The notes beneath the pieces are model-generated. The model did no database searches. It saw nothing but the letters and a program-made list of their open reading frames with translations, and was not told the DNA's origin. Positions 10,175 through 20,577 of a stretch of 64,000 bases of DNA are shown here, one piece after another; position 1 is the first letter of the stretch; each line of letters begins with the position of its first letter. Made by a program: the position numbers and the translations under genes. Origin of the DNA: an uncultured Sulfitobacter sp. (GTDB taxonomy: Bacteria; Pseudomonadota; Alphaproteobacteria; Rhodobacterales; Rhodobacteraceae); assembly GCF_947500075.1 (NCBI RefSeq), contig NZ_CANMQS010000002.1, forward strand, positions 186,001 to 250,000, read 5' to 3'.

Positions 10175-10801
10175 GTGCCCGCTGCACCGACCAGCCCGGC
10201 CCGTCGGACCCTGATCTGGGGGGCGCTGGTCATGGCCATTGTCACACCTGTTGTCGCTGCGGGCTTCAGCCCCCTGCTGGCCTGGCGGGAGCCGACCTAC
10301 ATCGTGGCGGGCTTTGCGGGCGTGATCGGGCTGGCCATTCTGTTGCTACAACCGCTGCTGGCAGGAAAGCTCCTGCCGGGGGTGTCTGAGCAGCGCGCAC
10401 GGCAGGTGCATCGTTTGGGCGGCCTGCTGCTGGTCCTGTCGGTGCTGGTCCACGTCGGCGGGCTGTGGATCACCAGCCCTCCGGATGTCGTGGATGTGCT
10501 GCTGTTTCGCTCTCCCACGCCCTTTGCGGTCTGGGGTGTCATCGCGATGTGGGCGGTCTTTGCTGCGGCCTTGCTGGCCGCATTCCGCCGCCGTTTGCGG
10601 CTGCGCTGGCGGGTCTGGCGCCTTGGCCATACGGCCCTTGCCGTGATCACGGTTGTGGGCAGTGTCGTTCATGCAATGCTGATCCAGGGCACGATGGAGA
10701 GCGTCTCAAAAGCGCTGCTGTGCCTGTTGGTTCTGGCCGTCACGGCCAAAGCGATGGCAGATCTGCGGGTCTGGGCGATCCGCAAGCGGGGGCGCGGTTA
10801 G
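10175..10801 (+). CDS. Ferric reductase-like transmembrane (heme b) protein
   Basis: About 6 TM segments with paired His (RQVHRLGG..LVHVGGLW and WRLGHTAL..SVVHAML) as in FRD/MsrQ-like domains. Confidence 0.65.
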   Translation: MPAAPTSPARRTLIWGALVMAIVTPVVAAGFSPLLAWREPTYIVAGFAGVIGLAILLLQPLLAGKLLPGVSEQRARQVHRLGGLLLVLSVLVHVGGLWITSPPDVVDVLLFRSPTPFAVWGVIAMWAVFAAALLAAFRRRLRLRWRVWRLGHTALAVITVVGSVVHAMLIQGTMESVSKALLCLLVLAVTAKAMADLRVWAIRKRGRG

Positions 10802-10808
10802 GGGCAGG

Positions 10809-11738
10809 TCACCCCAGAACCGACAGCCAGAACCAGACGGAAAACACCGAAAGCGCCGTGGCCAGCAGGACGGATGTGGCCGCCACCCGGCGCGCGCGGC
10901 CATACATATTGGCAAAGATGTAGGCGTTGAACCCCGGTGCCATGGCCGAGGTCAGCACGGCGGAGCGGAAGAAATCCTGCGGCAGCGACAGCGCGGATCC
11001 GAAAAGCCAGACCAGCGCGGGGTGCACGAGCAGCGCAATGCCGCAAACCATCCCGATGGCTTTCATATCGCCTTCGGGTTTGTACTGGATCAACACACCA
11101 CCAAGGGCAAACAGAGCCGCAGGCAGCGCGGCGCGCACGATCAGCGACAGCGCGTCATCCACCACGCCGGGGATCGGCAGGCCGGTAACATTGACCGCGA
11201 ACCCGGCAAGTATGCCGATGACGAGCGCATTGCGGAACATCGCACGTCCCACCGATTTGGCCAATTGTCCGGGCGACTGCCCGCGGTTGCGCACAACCTC
11301 CATCACCGTGATGCCCAGCCCGTAGCAGAACGGCGAATGGAACGCGATGATGGCGAAATTCCCGGTCAGCGCATCAGCGCCATAGGCGCGCTCTGAAATC
11401 GGCAGACCCAGCAGGACGGAGTTGGAAAACAAGCAGCAAAAGCCGATGGCCACGCAGTCCTCCCAGTCGCGGCGAAAGATCAGCCGCGCCCCGGTCATCC
11501 CCAGCGCAAAACAGATCGCCGCCCCGGCATAAAAGCTCAGCAGCAGCGTGGGATCGAAGGAGGCCGACAGATCCAGCCCGGCGATGGCCTGAAACAGCAG
11601 GCAGGGGATGGCGAAGTTCTGCGTAAACCGCATCACCCCGTCGATGCCTGACACTGGAAACAACCCGCGCCAGACTGCCACGTAGCCAAAGCCGATCACC
11701 AGAAAGACCGGCAGAATGACGTCGAGAAGCGTTTGCAT
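10809..11738 (-). CDS. AEC (auxin efflux carrier) family transporter
   Basis: Two blocks of hydrophobic helices; N-terminus LLDVILPVFLVIGFGYVAV typical of AEC. Confidence 0.82.
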   Translation of the reverse strand: MQTLLDVILPVFLVIGFGYVAVWRGLFPVSGIDGVMRFTQNFAIPCLLFQAIAGLDLSASFDPTLLLSFYAGAAICFALGMTGARLIFRRDWEDCVAIGFCCLFSNSVLLGLPISERAYGADALTGNFAIIAFHSPFCYGLGITVMEVVRNRGQSPGQLAKSVGRAMFRNALVIGILAGFAVNVTGLPIPGVVDDALSLIVRAALPAALFALGGVLIQYKPEGDMKAIGMVCGIALLVHPALVWLFGSALSLPQDFFRSAVLTSAMAPGFNAYIFANMYGRARRVAATSVLLATALSVFSVWFWLSVLG

Positions 11739-11768
11739 GGGCGCGGCCTTTGCGCGTGAAGGAGGGGC

Positions 11769-12569
11769 CTAGCCCAGCGGGAAGGTCAGTTGCATCCCGT
11801 CATAGGCGGGCTGGATGTGATCCGGCGTCTCCGCCAGCAGGGTCTGATAGTCGAGGTCATTGTGCATGTTCGTCAGAACAGCCGATTTCGGCGCCATCTT
11901 TGCGATCCACTGAAGCGTGTTGTCCAGATGGCTGTGGGTCGGATGCGGGTCACGGCGCAGCGCATCCACGATCCAACATTCCAGATCTTCGAGATAAGGC
12001 CATTTGTCATCTGGTATATCAATAACATCAGGCAGATAGGCGACGTTGTTCATGCGAAACCCCAAGGCGTCCATGCCGCCATGCCCCACAAGGAAGGGGG
12101 TAAATGTCAGCGCGCCACCTGCGCCGTCAATGGTCACGTCTCCGTCAATGTCATGCAGGTCCAGAATGGGCGGATACATTGACCCTTCGGGCCGGATGAA
12201 CGCATAGCCAAACCGCTCCAGCAGTGCGGCTTTGGTGGGCGCGTCTGCCCAGACGGGAAGGCGCGCGCGCATGTTGATCACGATCATCCGCAGATCATCG
12301 AGCCCATGGACGTGATCGGCATGGGCATGGGTATAGATCACCGCATCCAGCCGCCCGATGCCTGCCTCCAGCAGCTGGTTGCGCATGTCCGGGGAGGTGT
12401 CGATCAAGACCGATGTGGTCCCTTCTTCCGTGACCCGTTCCACCAGAGCCGAACAGCGCTGCCGCCGGTTCTTCGGCTCATTGGGATCGCAGGCACCCCA
12501 TTGCCCGCCCAGACGCGGCACGCCGCCTGAGGATCCGCACCCCAGAATGGTGATCCGCATCTCGGCCAT
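11769..12569 (-). CDS. MBL-fold metallo-hydrolase (PhnP-like)
   Basis: LGCGSSGGVPRLG; THAHADHVHGLDDLR; C-terminal HSHLDNTL. Confidence 0.85.
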   Translation of the reverse strand: MAEMRITILGCGSSGGVPRLGGQWGACDPNEPKNRRQRCSALVERVTEEGTTSVLIDTSPDMRNQLLEAGIGRLDAVIYTHAHADHVHGLDDLRMIVINMRARLPVWADAPTKAALLERFGYAFIRPEGSMYPPILDLHDIDGDVTIDGAGGALTFTPFLVGHGGMDALGFRMNNVAYLPDVIDIPDDKWPYLEDLECWIVDALRRDPHPTHSHLDNTLQWIAKMAPKSAVLTNMHNDLDYQTLLAETPDHIQPAYDGMQLTFPLG

Positions 12570-13381
12570 CAGGCGGCACCCTGATAGGCAGCGGCCTTGG
12601 CAAAGAGGCGGTCAAAGTTGGCTTGGGTCTGCGCCGCGAAAGTCGGGTAGTCGACGCCAAAGGTCTCTGCCGCGCGGGCGGCGGTGTGGGCAGTGAAAGC
12701 GGGCTCATTGCGTTTGCCGCGATGGGGCGGCGGCGCGAGATAGGGTGCGTCAGTCTCAACAAGGATACGGTCCAGCGGGGCAGCCGCAAAAATATCCCGC
12801 AACTCGGTCGACTTGGGAAAGGCCGTGATCCCCGACATGCTGAGGTAAAACCCCAGATCCAGCGCCGCCCGCGCCAAGTCCGCCGAAGACGAAAAGCAGT
12901 GCATCACGCAGGCATAGGCCCCGTTTGCATGTTCCTGAGCCAGAATGCGCGCCATGTCCTCATCCGCATCCCGTGCATGGATGATCAGCGGCAGCCCGGT
13001 CTCCCGTGCCGCTGCGATGTGGATGCGCAGGGAGGTCTTTTGGATCTCCGCGCTGTCGGAGGTGTAGTGGTAGTCGAGCCCCGTCTCTCCGATGCCCACC
13101 ATCTTGGGGTGCCGGGTCAGGGCGATCAATTCGTCTGTGCTGGTCAGCGGCTCTTCTGCCGCTGACATCGGATGGGTGCCCGCAGCGTAGAAAACCGGTG
13201 CATGCGCCTCCGCGATGGTGCGGACCGCCGGTTCGTTCCGCAGGCGGGTGCAGATCGTGACCATGCGCGTCACACCAGCATCCGCCGCGCGCGCAATCAC
13301 CTCCGGCAATTTCCCTTCAAAATCAGGGAAATCCAGATGGCAATGGCTGTCGGTGATCTGGGGAAGGCTTGGGTCGGTCAT
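12569..13381 (-). CDS. TatD-family DNA hydrolase
   Basis: DSHCHLDFPDF; VGIGETGLDYHY; LVETDAPYLAP. Confidence 0.9.
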   Translation of the reverse strand: MTDPSLPQITDSHCHLDFPDFEGKLPEVIARAADAGVTRMVTICTRLRNEPAVRTIAEAHAPVFYAAGTHPMSAAEEPLTSTDELIALTRHPKMVGIGETGLDYHYTSDSAEIQKTSLRIHIAAARETGLPLIIHARDADEDMARILAQEHANGAYACVMHCFSSSADLARAALDLGFYLSMSGITAFPKSTELRDIFAAAPLDRILVETDAPYLAPPPHRGKRNEPAFTAHTAARAAETFGVDYPTFAAQTQANFDRLFAKAAAYQGAA

Positions 13382-14508
13382 GCTGTGGGGGCCTTGCTGG
13401 GCGCGCTTTCGCTGATACTCAGCAGGGTATCTAGGACCAGTGAGGCAGGGTCAAGGTTGACCGCCAACCCGTGTTGGACGCGGGCCGAGACCCGTTGCTG
13501 CACATCCGCCCAGACGCGGCCCTGATGCGGTGAGGGCGCCAGGCGCATCAGCAGGCTGGGTTCCTTGGGGCTGACACGCGGTTCAGGGGGCGCACCGGTC
13601 GCACCGGTCCGGGCGAGACGGGCCAGAAACAGATCGATGAGGCTGAACAGCAGGTCGCGCTTTTCCTCCCCGCCGCGTGCCGCAGCAGCTTCGGCCAGTT
13701 TCAGCGCGCGGGCGCGGTCGAGCAGGGGCAGGGTGTCCATCAGGCTGAGTAACTCGGCGTACATTCTGGTCCCATCAAGCAGCGAAAGCCGCAGGGCCGC
13801 CCCAACCGAACCGCCTGACAAGGCGGCAAGCGCATTGGTGTCGGCGGTAATCTCCACCCCCGATTGCGTCAGCGCCTGAGCCATCTGGTCGGGGCCAAGC
13901 GTGCCCAGACGCAAGGTGCGACATCTCGAACGGATGGTGGGCAGCAGGGCAGAGGGCTGATGGCTCAGCAACAACAGGGTCGCGCGGGCAGGGGGTTCCT
14001 CCAGCATCTTCAGCAGGGCATTGGCGGCATTCACATTCATGTCGTCCGCCGCGTCGATGATCACAACGCGCCGCCCGCCATCGGCTGAGGACATCTGGAA
14101 AAAGCCGTTCAGCGCGCGGATGTCATCCACCACGATCTGCTGGCGCAGGCGCTTGGTGTCGGGGTTCACGCTGCGCGTGACGGATTTCAGCCCCGGCTCC
14201 CCGCCCGACGCAACCCGGTGGGCGACCGGGTGGTCGTCCGGAATGGTCAGGGTCGTTGCAGGCTCCGGCGCGAACATGCCGCCGTCGTCGGGGTCCGGTG
14301 TCGCGAGCAGGAACCGCGCGATGCGCCAGGCCAGCGTGGCTTTGCCCACGCCCTGCGGGCCGGTCAACAGCCAGCCATGGTGCAATTTGCCGGTGTTGAA
14401 CGCCTCCAGAAAAGCCGCCTCCGCCGCGTCCTGACCGATCAGGTGCAGGGTCTGGCGTGGATGTGGCGCGCCTTCAAGGCGGTCCGGTTGGAGGGGCTCG
14501 TCGCTCAT
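13378..14508 (-). CDS. holB: DNA polymerase III subunit delta'
   Basis: AAA+ clamp-loader features: HGWLLTGPQGVGKATLAWRIARFLL, VIIDAADDMNVNAANALLKMLEEPP; adjacent to tatD. Confidence 0.87.
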   Translation of the reverse strand: MSDEPLQPDRLEGAPHPRQTLHLIGQDAAEAAFLEAFNTGKLHHGWLLTGPQGVGKATLAWRIARFLLATPDPDDGGMFAPEPATTLTIPDDHPVAHRVASGGEPGLKSVTRSVNPDTKRLRQQIVVDDIRALNGFFQMSSADGGRRVVIIDAADDMNVNAANALLKMLEEPPARATLLLLSHQPSALLPTIRSRCRTLRLGTLGPDQMAQALTQSGVEITADTNALAALSGGSVGAALRLSLLDGTRMYAELLSLMDTLPLLDRARALKLAEAAAARGGEEKRDLLFSLIDLFLARLARTGATGAPPEPRVSPKEPSLLMRLAPSPHQGRVWADVQQRVSARVQHGLAVNLDPASLVLDTLLSISESAPSKAPTA

Positions 14509-14551
14509 GGGGTGGTGTTACCCAACTCGGGCCGGGAAGGGAATGCCGGGT

Positions 14552-15934
14552 TCAGCAGTTGGGCACGTTGACAGCCAATCCGCCAAGAGAGGTTTCCTTG
14601 TATTTCTCTGCCATGTCTTCGCCGGTCTGGCGCATGGTCTCAATACAGGCATCCAGCGGCACAAGATGCGTGCCGTCGCCCCGCAGGGCCAATGACGCGG
14701 CAGAGACCGCCTTGATCGCGCCCAGCCCATTGCGTTCTATACACGGCACCTGCACCAGCCCTTTGACAGGATCGCAGGTCATGCCCAGATGATGCTCCAG
14801 CGCAATCTCTGCTGCATTCTCAACCTGTTCCGGCGTGCCGCCCATCACGGCGCACAGCCCTGCCGCCGACATGGCTGCCGCCGATCCCACTTCCGCCTGA
14901 CAGCCCGCTTCCGCGCCGGAGATCGAGGCGTTGAATTTCACCAACCCGCCAATCGCCGCCGCGGTCAGCAGAAAATCCTCGATATGCGCGGTGGAGGCGC
15001 CCGGCACATGGTCGAGGTAATAGCGCAAGGTCGCGGGCATCACGCCCGCCGCCCCATTGGTGGGCGCTGTCACAACCTGCCCGCCAGCGGCGTTTTCCTC
15101 GTTCACGGCCATGGCATAAACGCTCATCCAGTCGTTGATCGTATGGGGCGCGGATTGGTTCTGCCCCCGCTCCGCGATCAGCGCGTCATGGATGCCCTTG
15201 GCGCGGCGTTTCACGGACAGACCGCCGGGCAGAATGCCTTCGGTTGTCAACCCACGGTCAATACAATCGTTCATCACCTGCCAGAGGCGCCTGGCACCGT
15301 CGCGGAGGTGAATTTCCCCATTTCGGGCGACCTCATTCGCGCGTTTCATCTGGGCGATGCTCTTCCCCGATTGTGACGCCATTTCAAGCATTTCGGTGGC
15401 GGACTTGAAGGGGAACGGGATCGGCGCGCCTTCTTCGCTGTCCTTGCCAGCGGCAAGTTCCGCCTCGGTCATCACAAAACCACCCCCGATGGAATAGTAG
15501 GTCTCCCGCAGGGTCACATCGCCTTGTGCATCGGTGGCCATCAGCATCATGCCATTGGCATGGCCCTCCAGCCGGGTTTCATAGTCGAAAATCAGGTCAG
15601 TTTTCGGCGTGAACGACAAGGGCGGCAAGCCATCCACGGTGATCTGATGCGTCTCGTCGATCGCCTTCAGCGTCTCCTCGGCCCTGTCCGCGTCGTAGTC
15701 TTCCGGTGTGAACCCTGCCAGCCCCAGAATGGTCGCGCGGTCCGTCGCATGGCCAACGCCCGTAAAGGCCAGCGATCCATGCAGCGAGGCGCGCAGCCCC
15801 GCGAAATGAAAGGGCGAGGCGCGCATCAGGTCCAGAAACCGCGCGGCAGCCACCATGGGCCCCATCGTATGGGAGGAAGACGGGCCAATGCCCACTTTGA
15901 ACATGTCGAAGACGGAAAGAAACATGGGACACAC
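14552..15934 (-). CDS. sdaA: L-serine ammonia-lyase
   Basis: [22 protein letters not shown]-terminal domain with Fe-S cysteines ([35 protein letters not shown]). Confidence 0.93.
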   Translation of the reverse strand: MCPMFLSVFDMFKVGIGPSSSHTMGPMVAAARFLDLMRASPFHFAGLRASLHGSLAFTGVGHATDRATILGLAGFTPEDYDADRAEETLKAIDETHQITVDGLPPLSFTPKTDLIFDYETRLEGHANGMMLMATDAQGDVTLRETYYSIGGGFVMTEAELAAGKDSEEGAPIPFPFKSATEMLEMASQSGKSIAQMKRANEVARNGEIHLRDGARRLWQVMNDCIDRGLTTEGILPGGLSVKRRAKGIHDALIAERGQNQSAPHTINDWMSVYAMAVNEENAAGGQVVTAPTNGAAGVMPATLRYYLDHVPGASTAHIEDFLLTAAAIGGLVKFNASISGAEAGCQAEVGSAAAMSAAGLCAVMGGTPEQVENAAEIALEHHLGMTCDPVKGLVQVPCIERNGLGAIKAVSAASLALRGDGTHLVPLDACIETMRQTGEDMAEKYKETSLGGLAVNVPNC

Positions 15935-16127
15935 AGTGTTAGGAGACAGATCATCAAGGGTATCGCCGTCCGGCAGAGGATTCGCAACCGCGCCGACAGC
16001 TTGACACGACCTAGCCCATCGAACGCCCGGCGCGGCGTGCCGTATACGACCCTTCAGGAGAGAATGAGACGGGTTCGGCCTTTTCGGGAAAGGATTTGTT
16101 AACCCTGTTGGCCTAGCTCTTGGACAT

Positions 16128-16709
16128 ATGAGACAACTGTTTGCGCTGCTTTTTGCTGTTCTGGCCCTGGCCCCATTGAATCCTGCGCTGGCTCAGGATG
16201 CCGCCGCCCTGATGACCGCGCTTGAGGCGCGCACCCCCGGCGCTGTCCTCAAGGACCTGCGTCATGCGCCTGACCGTTTCCTGACCGAAGCGGCGGGTGT
16301 CATTCTGGGCTTTGGCGGCGCGGATGGGCTGAGCGCCCCGCAGATCGAAGACGCCATCATGGCGGAACGTGCCCGTGTGCGCGCCCGCGAACTTCGCCGC
16401 TTGCTGGAACTGGATCTGAACAACGACCTGGCGCTGCAGCCGCGGGAACTGGATGTGGCCGTTGCGGCGTCCAGCGCCGTGATGCGCGGCAGGCGCGTCA
16501 GCTGGCACATGGCCGCCGATACCAATGATGACGAAACCGTCAGCTGGCCCGAACTGCGCGCCTACGCCGATCTCCGGGCCCGCGCGGCGCTGGATGCCAC
16601 GTCGGCGGATGCAATGCGCGCGCTGATGGTGTTTGACACGGACAATGACGCGCGCGTAACTCTTTCGGAACTCAAGGCAGCGGTGCGGATACTTGGCGCA
16701 GCAACATAG
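16128..16709 (+). CDS. EF-hand domain protein with signal peptide
   Basis: Three EF-hand-like loops: DLNNDLALQPREL, DTNDDETVSWPEL, DTDNDARVTLSEL. Confidence 0.75.
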   Translation: MRQLFALLFAVLALAPLNPALAQDAAALMTALEARTPGAVLKDLRHAPDRFLTEAAGVILGFGGADGLSAPQIEDAIMAERARVRARELRRLLELDLNNDLALQPRELDVAVAASSAVMRGRRVSWHMAADTNDDETVSWPELRAYADLRARAALDATSADAMRALMVFDTDNDARVTLSELKAAVRILGAAT

Positions 16710-16865
16710 GTCAGGGCAGGGATGAATGCGGTTGGCAATCCACTGACAGGCAGGCGTGCATCCAGCATCTGGCGACTGAACGGGAAAAAACCCGCCTCTC
16801 GCCTCTCGCACCTTCGGGCAATTGGTCTTATACCCACGATTGAAACCGATAAATGGAGCTGCCCC

Positions 16866-17654
16866 ATGTCCGGAGAACTCTCCCCCATCGACAAAGCAAA
16901 GTTTGTCGCTGCCAAACGCGCCGCGCAATATGTCGAGGATGGCATGCGTGTGGGATTGGGGACCGGATCAACCGCCGCCTGGCTGGTGCGCTGTCTGGGG
17001 GAAATGGTCCGCGAGGATGGATTGAAAATCCGTGGCGTGCCCACCTCGACCCGGACTGCGATGCTGGCGCGTGAAGTGGGCATTCAGGTGATCAGCCTGG
17101 ATGAAGCGAAATGGCTGGATCTGACCATCGATGGCGCGGATGAATTCGACGGTGATCTGAACCTCATCAAGGGCAGCGGCGGCGCATTGTTGCAGGAAAA
17201 GATCGTCGCCACAGCCAGCGATCAGATGGTGGTGATCGCCGACATCGGCAAAGAGGTGGAGCATCTGGGCGGCTTCCCTTTGCCCATCGAAGTGATCCCC
17301 TTCGGCTGGCAGACCACGCAGGCGCTGGTGGAGGAGACGCTGATTAGCATGGATGTGCTGGGCCGCTCAACCAGCCTGCGCATGAACGGCGACACGCCGT
17401 TTGTCACGGATGAGGGCAATCACATCCTCGATCTGCACCTCAATCGAATCGGCAACGCGCGGCAATTGGCGCTGGTGCTCAACCAGATGCCGGGCGTCGT
17501 GGAAAACGGGTTGTTCATCGACATCTGTGACGCGGTTGTGATCGGCTATGGGGACGGCCGGGTCGATGTGCGCGACATCAACGAAGGCACGGTGGCGACA
17601 GAACGGCTCGATTTCGTGGAAAGTGATAACCTCTTCGCAGACCTGTCTGAGTAG
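16866..17654 (+). CDS. rpiA: Ribose-5-phosphate isomerase A
   Basis: GLGTGSTAAWLV; DLTIDGADEFD; KGSGGALLQEKIVA. ATG at 16866. Confidence 0.93.
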   Translation: MSGELSPIDKAKFVAAKRAAQYVEDGMRVGLGTGSTAAWLVRCLGEMVREDGLKIRGVPTSTRTAMLAREVGIQVISLDEAKWLDLTIDGADEFDGDLNLIKGSGGALLQEKIVATASDQMVVIADIGKEVEHLGGFPLPIEVIPFGWQTTQALVEETLISMDVLGRSTSLRMNGDTPFVTDEGNHILDLHLNRIGNARQLALVLNQMPGVVENGLFIDICDAVVIGYGDGRVDVRDINEGTVATERLDFVESDNLFADLSE

Positions 17655-17810
17655 GACGCGCGCGCCGCACGCGGACCATGTCCTGCTCCATCGGGCGCGG
17701 CAGCTCTGCCACAACAGCCAGTGGCGCCCGCAACACCGCCTTGATATGGCCATTGCACGCCACCGCACCTATAAGGGCGCGCAACCACAGCCCGGCACAG
17801 GAGACAGACC

Positions 17811-19283
17811 TTGGCGCAAGACACATTCGACTACGATCTATTTGTGATTGGCGGCGGCTCCGGCGGCGTGCGTGCGGCGCGGGTCGCTGCGGGGGAGTAT
17901 GGGGCAAAGGTCGCGCTGGCCGAAGATGACCGCTATGGCGGCACATGTGTGATCCGGGGATGTGTTCCGAAAAAGCTGATGGTCTTCGCCTCCGGCTACG
18001 CCGAGGTTGTGGAGGAAGCGCGCGCCTATGGCTGGGACCTGAAAGACGGCCCCTTTGATTGGGACGCTTTCCGTGGGCGCATGAACGCAGAGCTGGACCG
18101 CCTTGAAGGGGTTTATCGCAAGCTGCTGTCGGGCTCGGATGTGGAGACGTTTGACCTGCGCGCCACGGTCAAAGACGCCCATACCGTCGCGCTGTCGGAT
18201 GGGACAACAAAGACCGCCAAGCATATCCTTGTCGCGACGGGCGGCTACCCGGTGCGTCCGGACATTCCCAATGCCGATCTTGGCATCGTGTCGGATGACA
18301 TCTTCCACCTCGACACACTGCCAAAGTCGATCCTGATCATCGGCGGCGGCTACATCGCCTGTGAGTTCGCGTGTATTTTCAATGGCCTTGGTGTCGAGGT
18401 GACGCAATACTACCGCGGTGCACAGGTGCTGCGGGGCTTTGATGAGGAAGCGCGCGGGCTGGTTGCGGAAAGCATGCGGGAGAACGGCGTGAACCTGCAT
18501 CTGGGCACCAACATCCTTGAGATGGCTCCCGCCGCGTCCCATGAGGAGGGTCCAAGCCCGACCGGATCGGACGCCTCCATGGGCGCCACCGCGCAGGATG
18601 CGCTGGCGCTGCGCGCACAGACAGGCAGCAAGGGCGCCTCCGGGCCGATCTGGGTCAAGTCCACCACCGGCGCTGAGCAGGTCTTTGACATGGTGCTGTT
18701 TGCCACCGGGCGGGACCCGTCGACCCGCAACATGGGGCTGGAGGAAGCGGGTGTCGCTTTGGGCAGGCGCGGGGAGGTTGTGGTGAATGAATATTCACAG
18801 ACCGCCGTGCCGTCGATCTACGCTATTGGTGATGTGACCAACCGCGTGGCGTTGACACCTGTGGCGATCCGCGAGGGGATGGCGTTCGTGCAGACGGTCT
18901 TTGGTGGAACACCCACAGCCGTTGACCATGACCTGATCCCGTCGGCGATTTTCACCCAGCCCGAAATGGGCACCGTGGGCCTGAGCGAGGAAGATGCCCG
19001 CGCCCAGGAGGAGGTTGAGATCTACTGCACCTCCTTCCGCCCGATGCAGACCGCCTTTGCCGACAAACCCAACCGGGTGTTGATGAAGCTCGTCGTGTCC
19101 AAGGCCACGCGGGTCGTGCTGGGCTGTCACATCGTCGCACCTGCGGCGGGGGAATTGATCCAGATGGTGGGGATCGCGGTCAAGGCAGGGCTGACAAAAG
19201 AACAATTCGACATGACATGTGCGGTGCATCCGACCATGTCCGAAGAACTCGTGACCATGCGCAATCCGATGCGTTCGGCTTGA
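17811..19283 (+). CDS. gor: Glutathione-disulfide reductase (with lineage-specific insertion)
   Basis: Redox motif GGTCVIRGCVPKKLMV; C-terminal VHPTMSEELVTMR; TTG start. Confidence 0.9.
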   Translation: MAQDTFDYDLFVIGGGSGGVRAARVAAGEYGAKVALAEDDRYGGTCVIRGCVPKKLMVFASGYAEVVEEARAYGWDLKDGPFDWDAFRGRMNAELDRLEGVYRKLLSGSDVETFDLRATVKDAHTVALSDGTTKTAKHILVATGGYPVRPDIPNADLGIVSDDIFHLDTLPKSILIIGGGYIACEFACIFNGLGVEVTQYYRGAQVLRGFDEEARGLVAESMRENGVNLHLGTNILEMAPAASHEEGPSPTGSDASMGATAQDALALRAQTGSKGASGPIWVKSTTGAEQVFDMVLFATGRDPSTRNMGLEEAGVALGRRGEVVVNEYSQTAVPSIYAIGDVTNRVALTPVAIREGMAFVQTVFGGTPTAVDHDLIPSAIFTQPEMGTVGLSEEDARAQEEVEIYCTSFRPMQTAFADKPNRVLMKLVVSKATRVVLGCHIVAPAAGELIQMVGIAVKAGLTKEQFDMTCAVHPTMSEELVTMRNPMRSA

Positions 19284-19356
19284 TTTTCATCGGATACTGC
19301 ACATTTCTGATAGGACGCGCCGCGCAATGCGGCACATGAAGGGAATATAGGACAAT

Positions 19357-20577
19357 ATGGCTGGTAACACAGGCGGCCCCTGGGGAGGGGGCGGAGGCAA
19401 CAAAGGTGGCGATGGTGACCGCAACAATGGTGGCGGTGGCGACCGTGGGAGCAACGGCGGCGGGCGTGGTCCCGGCGGCGAAAAGCCCCAGATCCCCGAG
19501 ATCGACGAACTGGTCAAGAAAGGCCAGGAGCAGCTGCGCGTCCTGATGGGCGGCGGTGGCGGAAATCGCCCCAACGGGACAGGCGGTGGCGGTGGCGGCG
19601 GTGGTCCGTTGCTGACTCGCGGTACTGTGGGCCTGGGTGTCTTGGTTGCCGCGGCAGCCTGGCTCTTTGCCAGCATCTACACCGTGCGCCCGGAACAGCA
19701 GTCCATTGAACTGTTTCTGGGGGAATTCTCCTCCATCGGCACCGAAGGTCTGAACTTTGCACCTTGGCCCGTGGTGACCGCAGAAGTCTTCGACGTGACC
19801 ACCAACCGCACCGAAGAGATCGGCGTGGGGCGGGGCACCTCTGACAACGATGGCTTGATGCTGACCACGGACGAAAACATCGTCGACATCGATTTTCAGG
19901 TGGTCTGGAACATCAAGAACGCGAAGGATTTCAAATTCTCGCTGCGCGATCCTGATGCTTCTGTCCGGGCGATTTCTGAATCCGCCATGCGCGAAGTCAT
20001 TGCACAGTCCGAACTGGCCCCGATCCTGAACCGGGACCGTGGTGCTGTGGCCGACCGGGTCAAGGAACTGATCCAGCTGACCCTTGATAACCGCAATACC
20101 GGCATCAACGTGCTGCGTGTTAACGTGAACAAGGTGGACCCGCCCAGCCAGTCTGTGGTCGTTACCAACGCCGATGGCACCACCAGCCAGGCTTCTGTTG
20201 TGGACGCCTTCCGCGACGTTCAGGCAGCGGAACAGGAACGCGACCGGGTGGAGCGTCAGGCGGATGCCTATGCCAACCGGCGCACCGCTGAAGCACGGGG
20301 TGAAAGCGCGCAATTGCTGGAAGCCGCCGAAGGCTATCGCGCCCGTGTCGTCAATGACGCCATCGGTGAGGCAAGCCGGTTCACGGCTGTTCTGGCGGAA
20401 TACGAGCAGGCCCCCGAAGTGACGCGCAAACGTCTCTATCTCGAAACAATGCAGAAGGTGCTGGGCGACGTGGACAAGATCATCCTCGAAGGCGGCACCG
20501 GTGGCGGCGCGGCGCAGGGCGTTGTGCCCTATCTGCCGCTCAATGAACTGCGACGCAGCAGCGGAGGGTCGAACTGA
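19357..20577 (+). CDS. hflK: FtsH protease modulator HflK
   Basis: Gly-rich N-terminus, SPFH domain YTVRPEQQSIELFLGEF; followed by hflC. Confidence 0.92.
   Translation: MAGNTGGPWGGGGGNKGGDGDRNNGGGGDRGSNGGGRGPGGEKPQIPEIDELVKKGQEQLRVLMGGGGGNRPNGTGGGGGGGGPLLTRGTVGLGVLVAAAAWLFASIYTVRPEQQSIELFLGEFSSIGTEGLNFAPWPVVTAEVFDVTTNRTEEIGVGRGTSDNDGLMLTTDENIVDIDFQVVWNIKNAKDFKFSLRDPDASVRAISESAMREVIAQSELAPILNRDRGAVADRVKELIQLTLDNRNTGINVLRVNVNKVDPPSQSVVVTNADGTTSQASVVDAFRDVQAAEQERDRVERQADAYANRRTAEARGESAQLLEAAEGYRARVVNDAIGEASRFTAVLAEYEQAPEVTRKRLYLETMQKVLGDVDKIILEGGTGGGAAQGVVPYLPLNELRRSSGGSN

Noticed and set aside
19357-19620. Gly-rich repeat at the HflK N-terminus
   Set aside because: Such Gly-rich N-termini are usual for HflK, so not novel.
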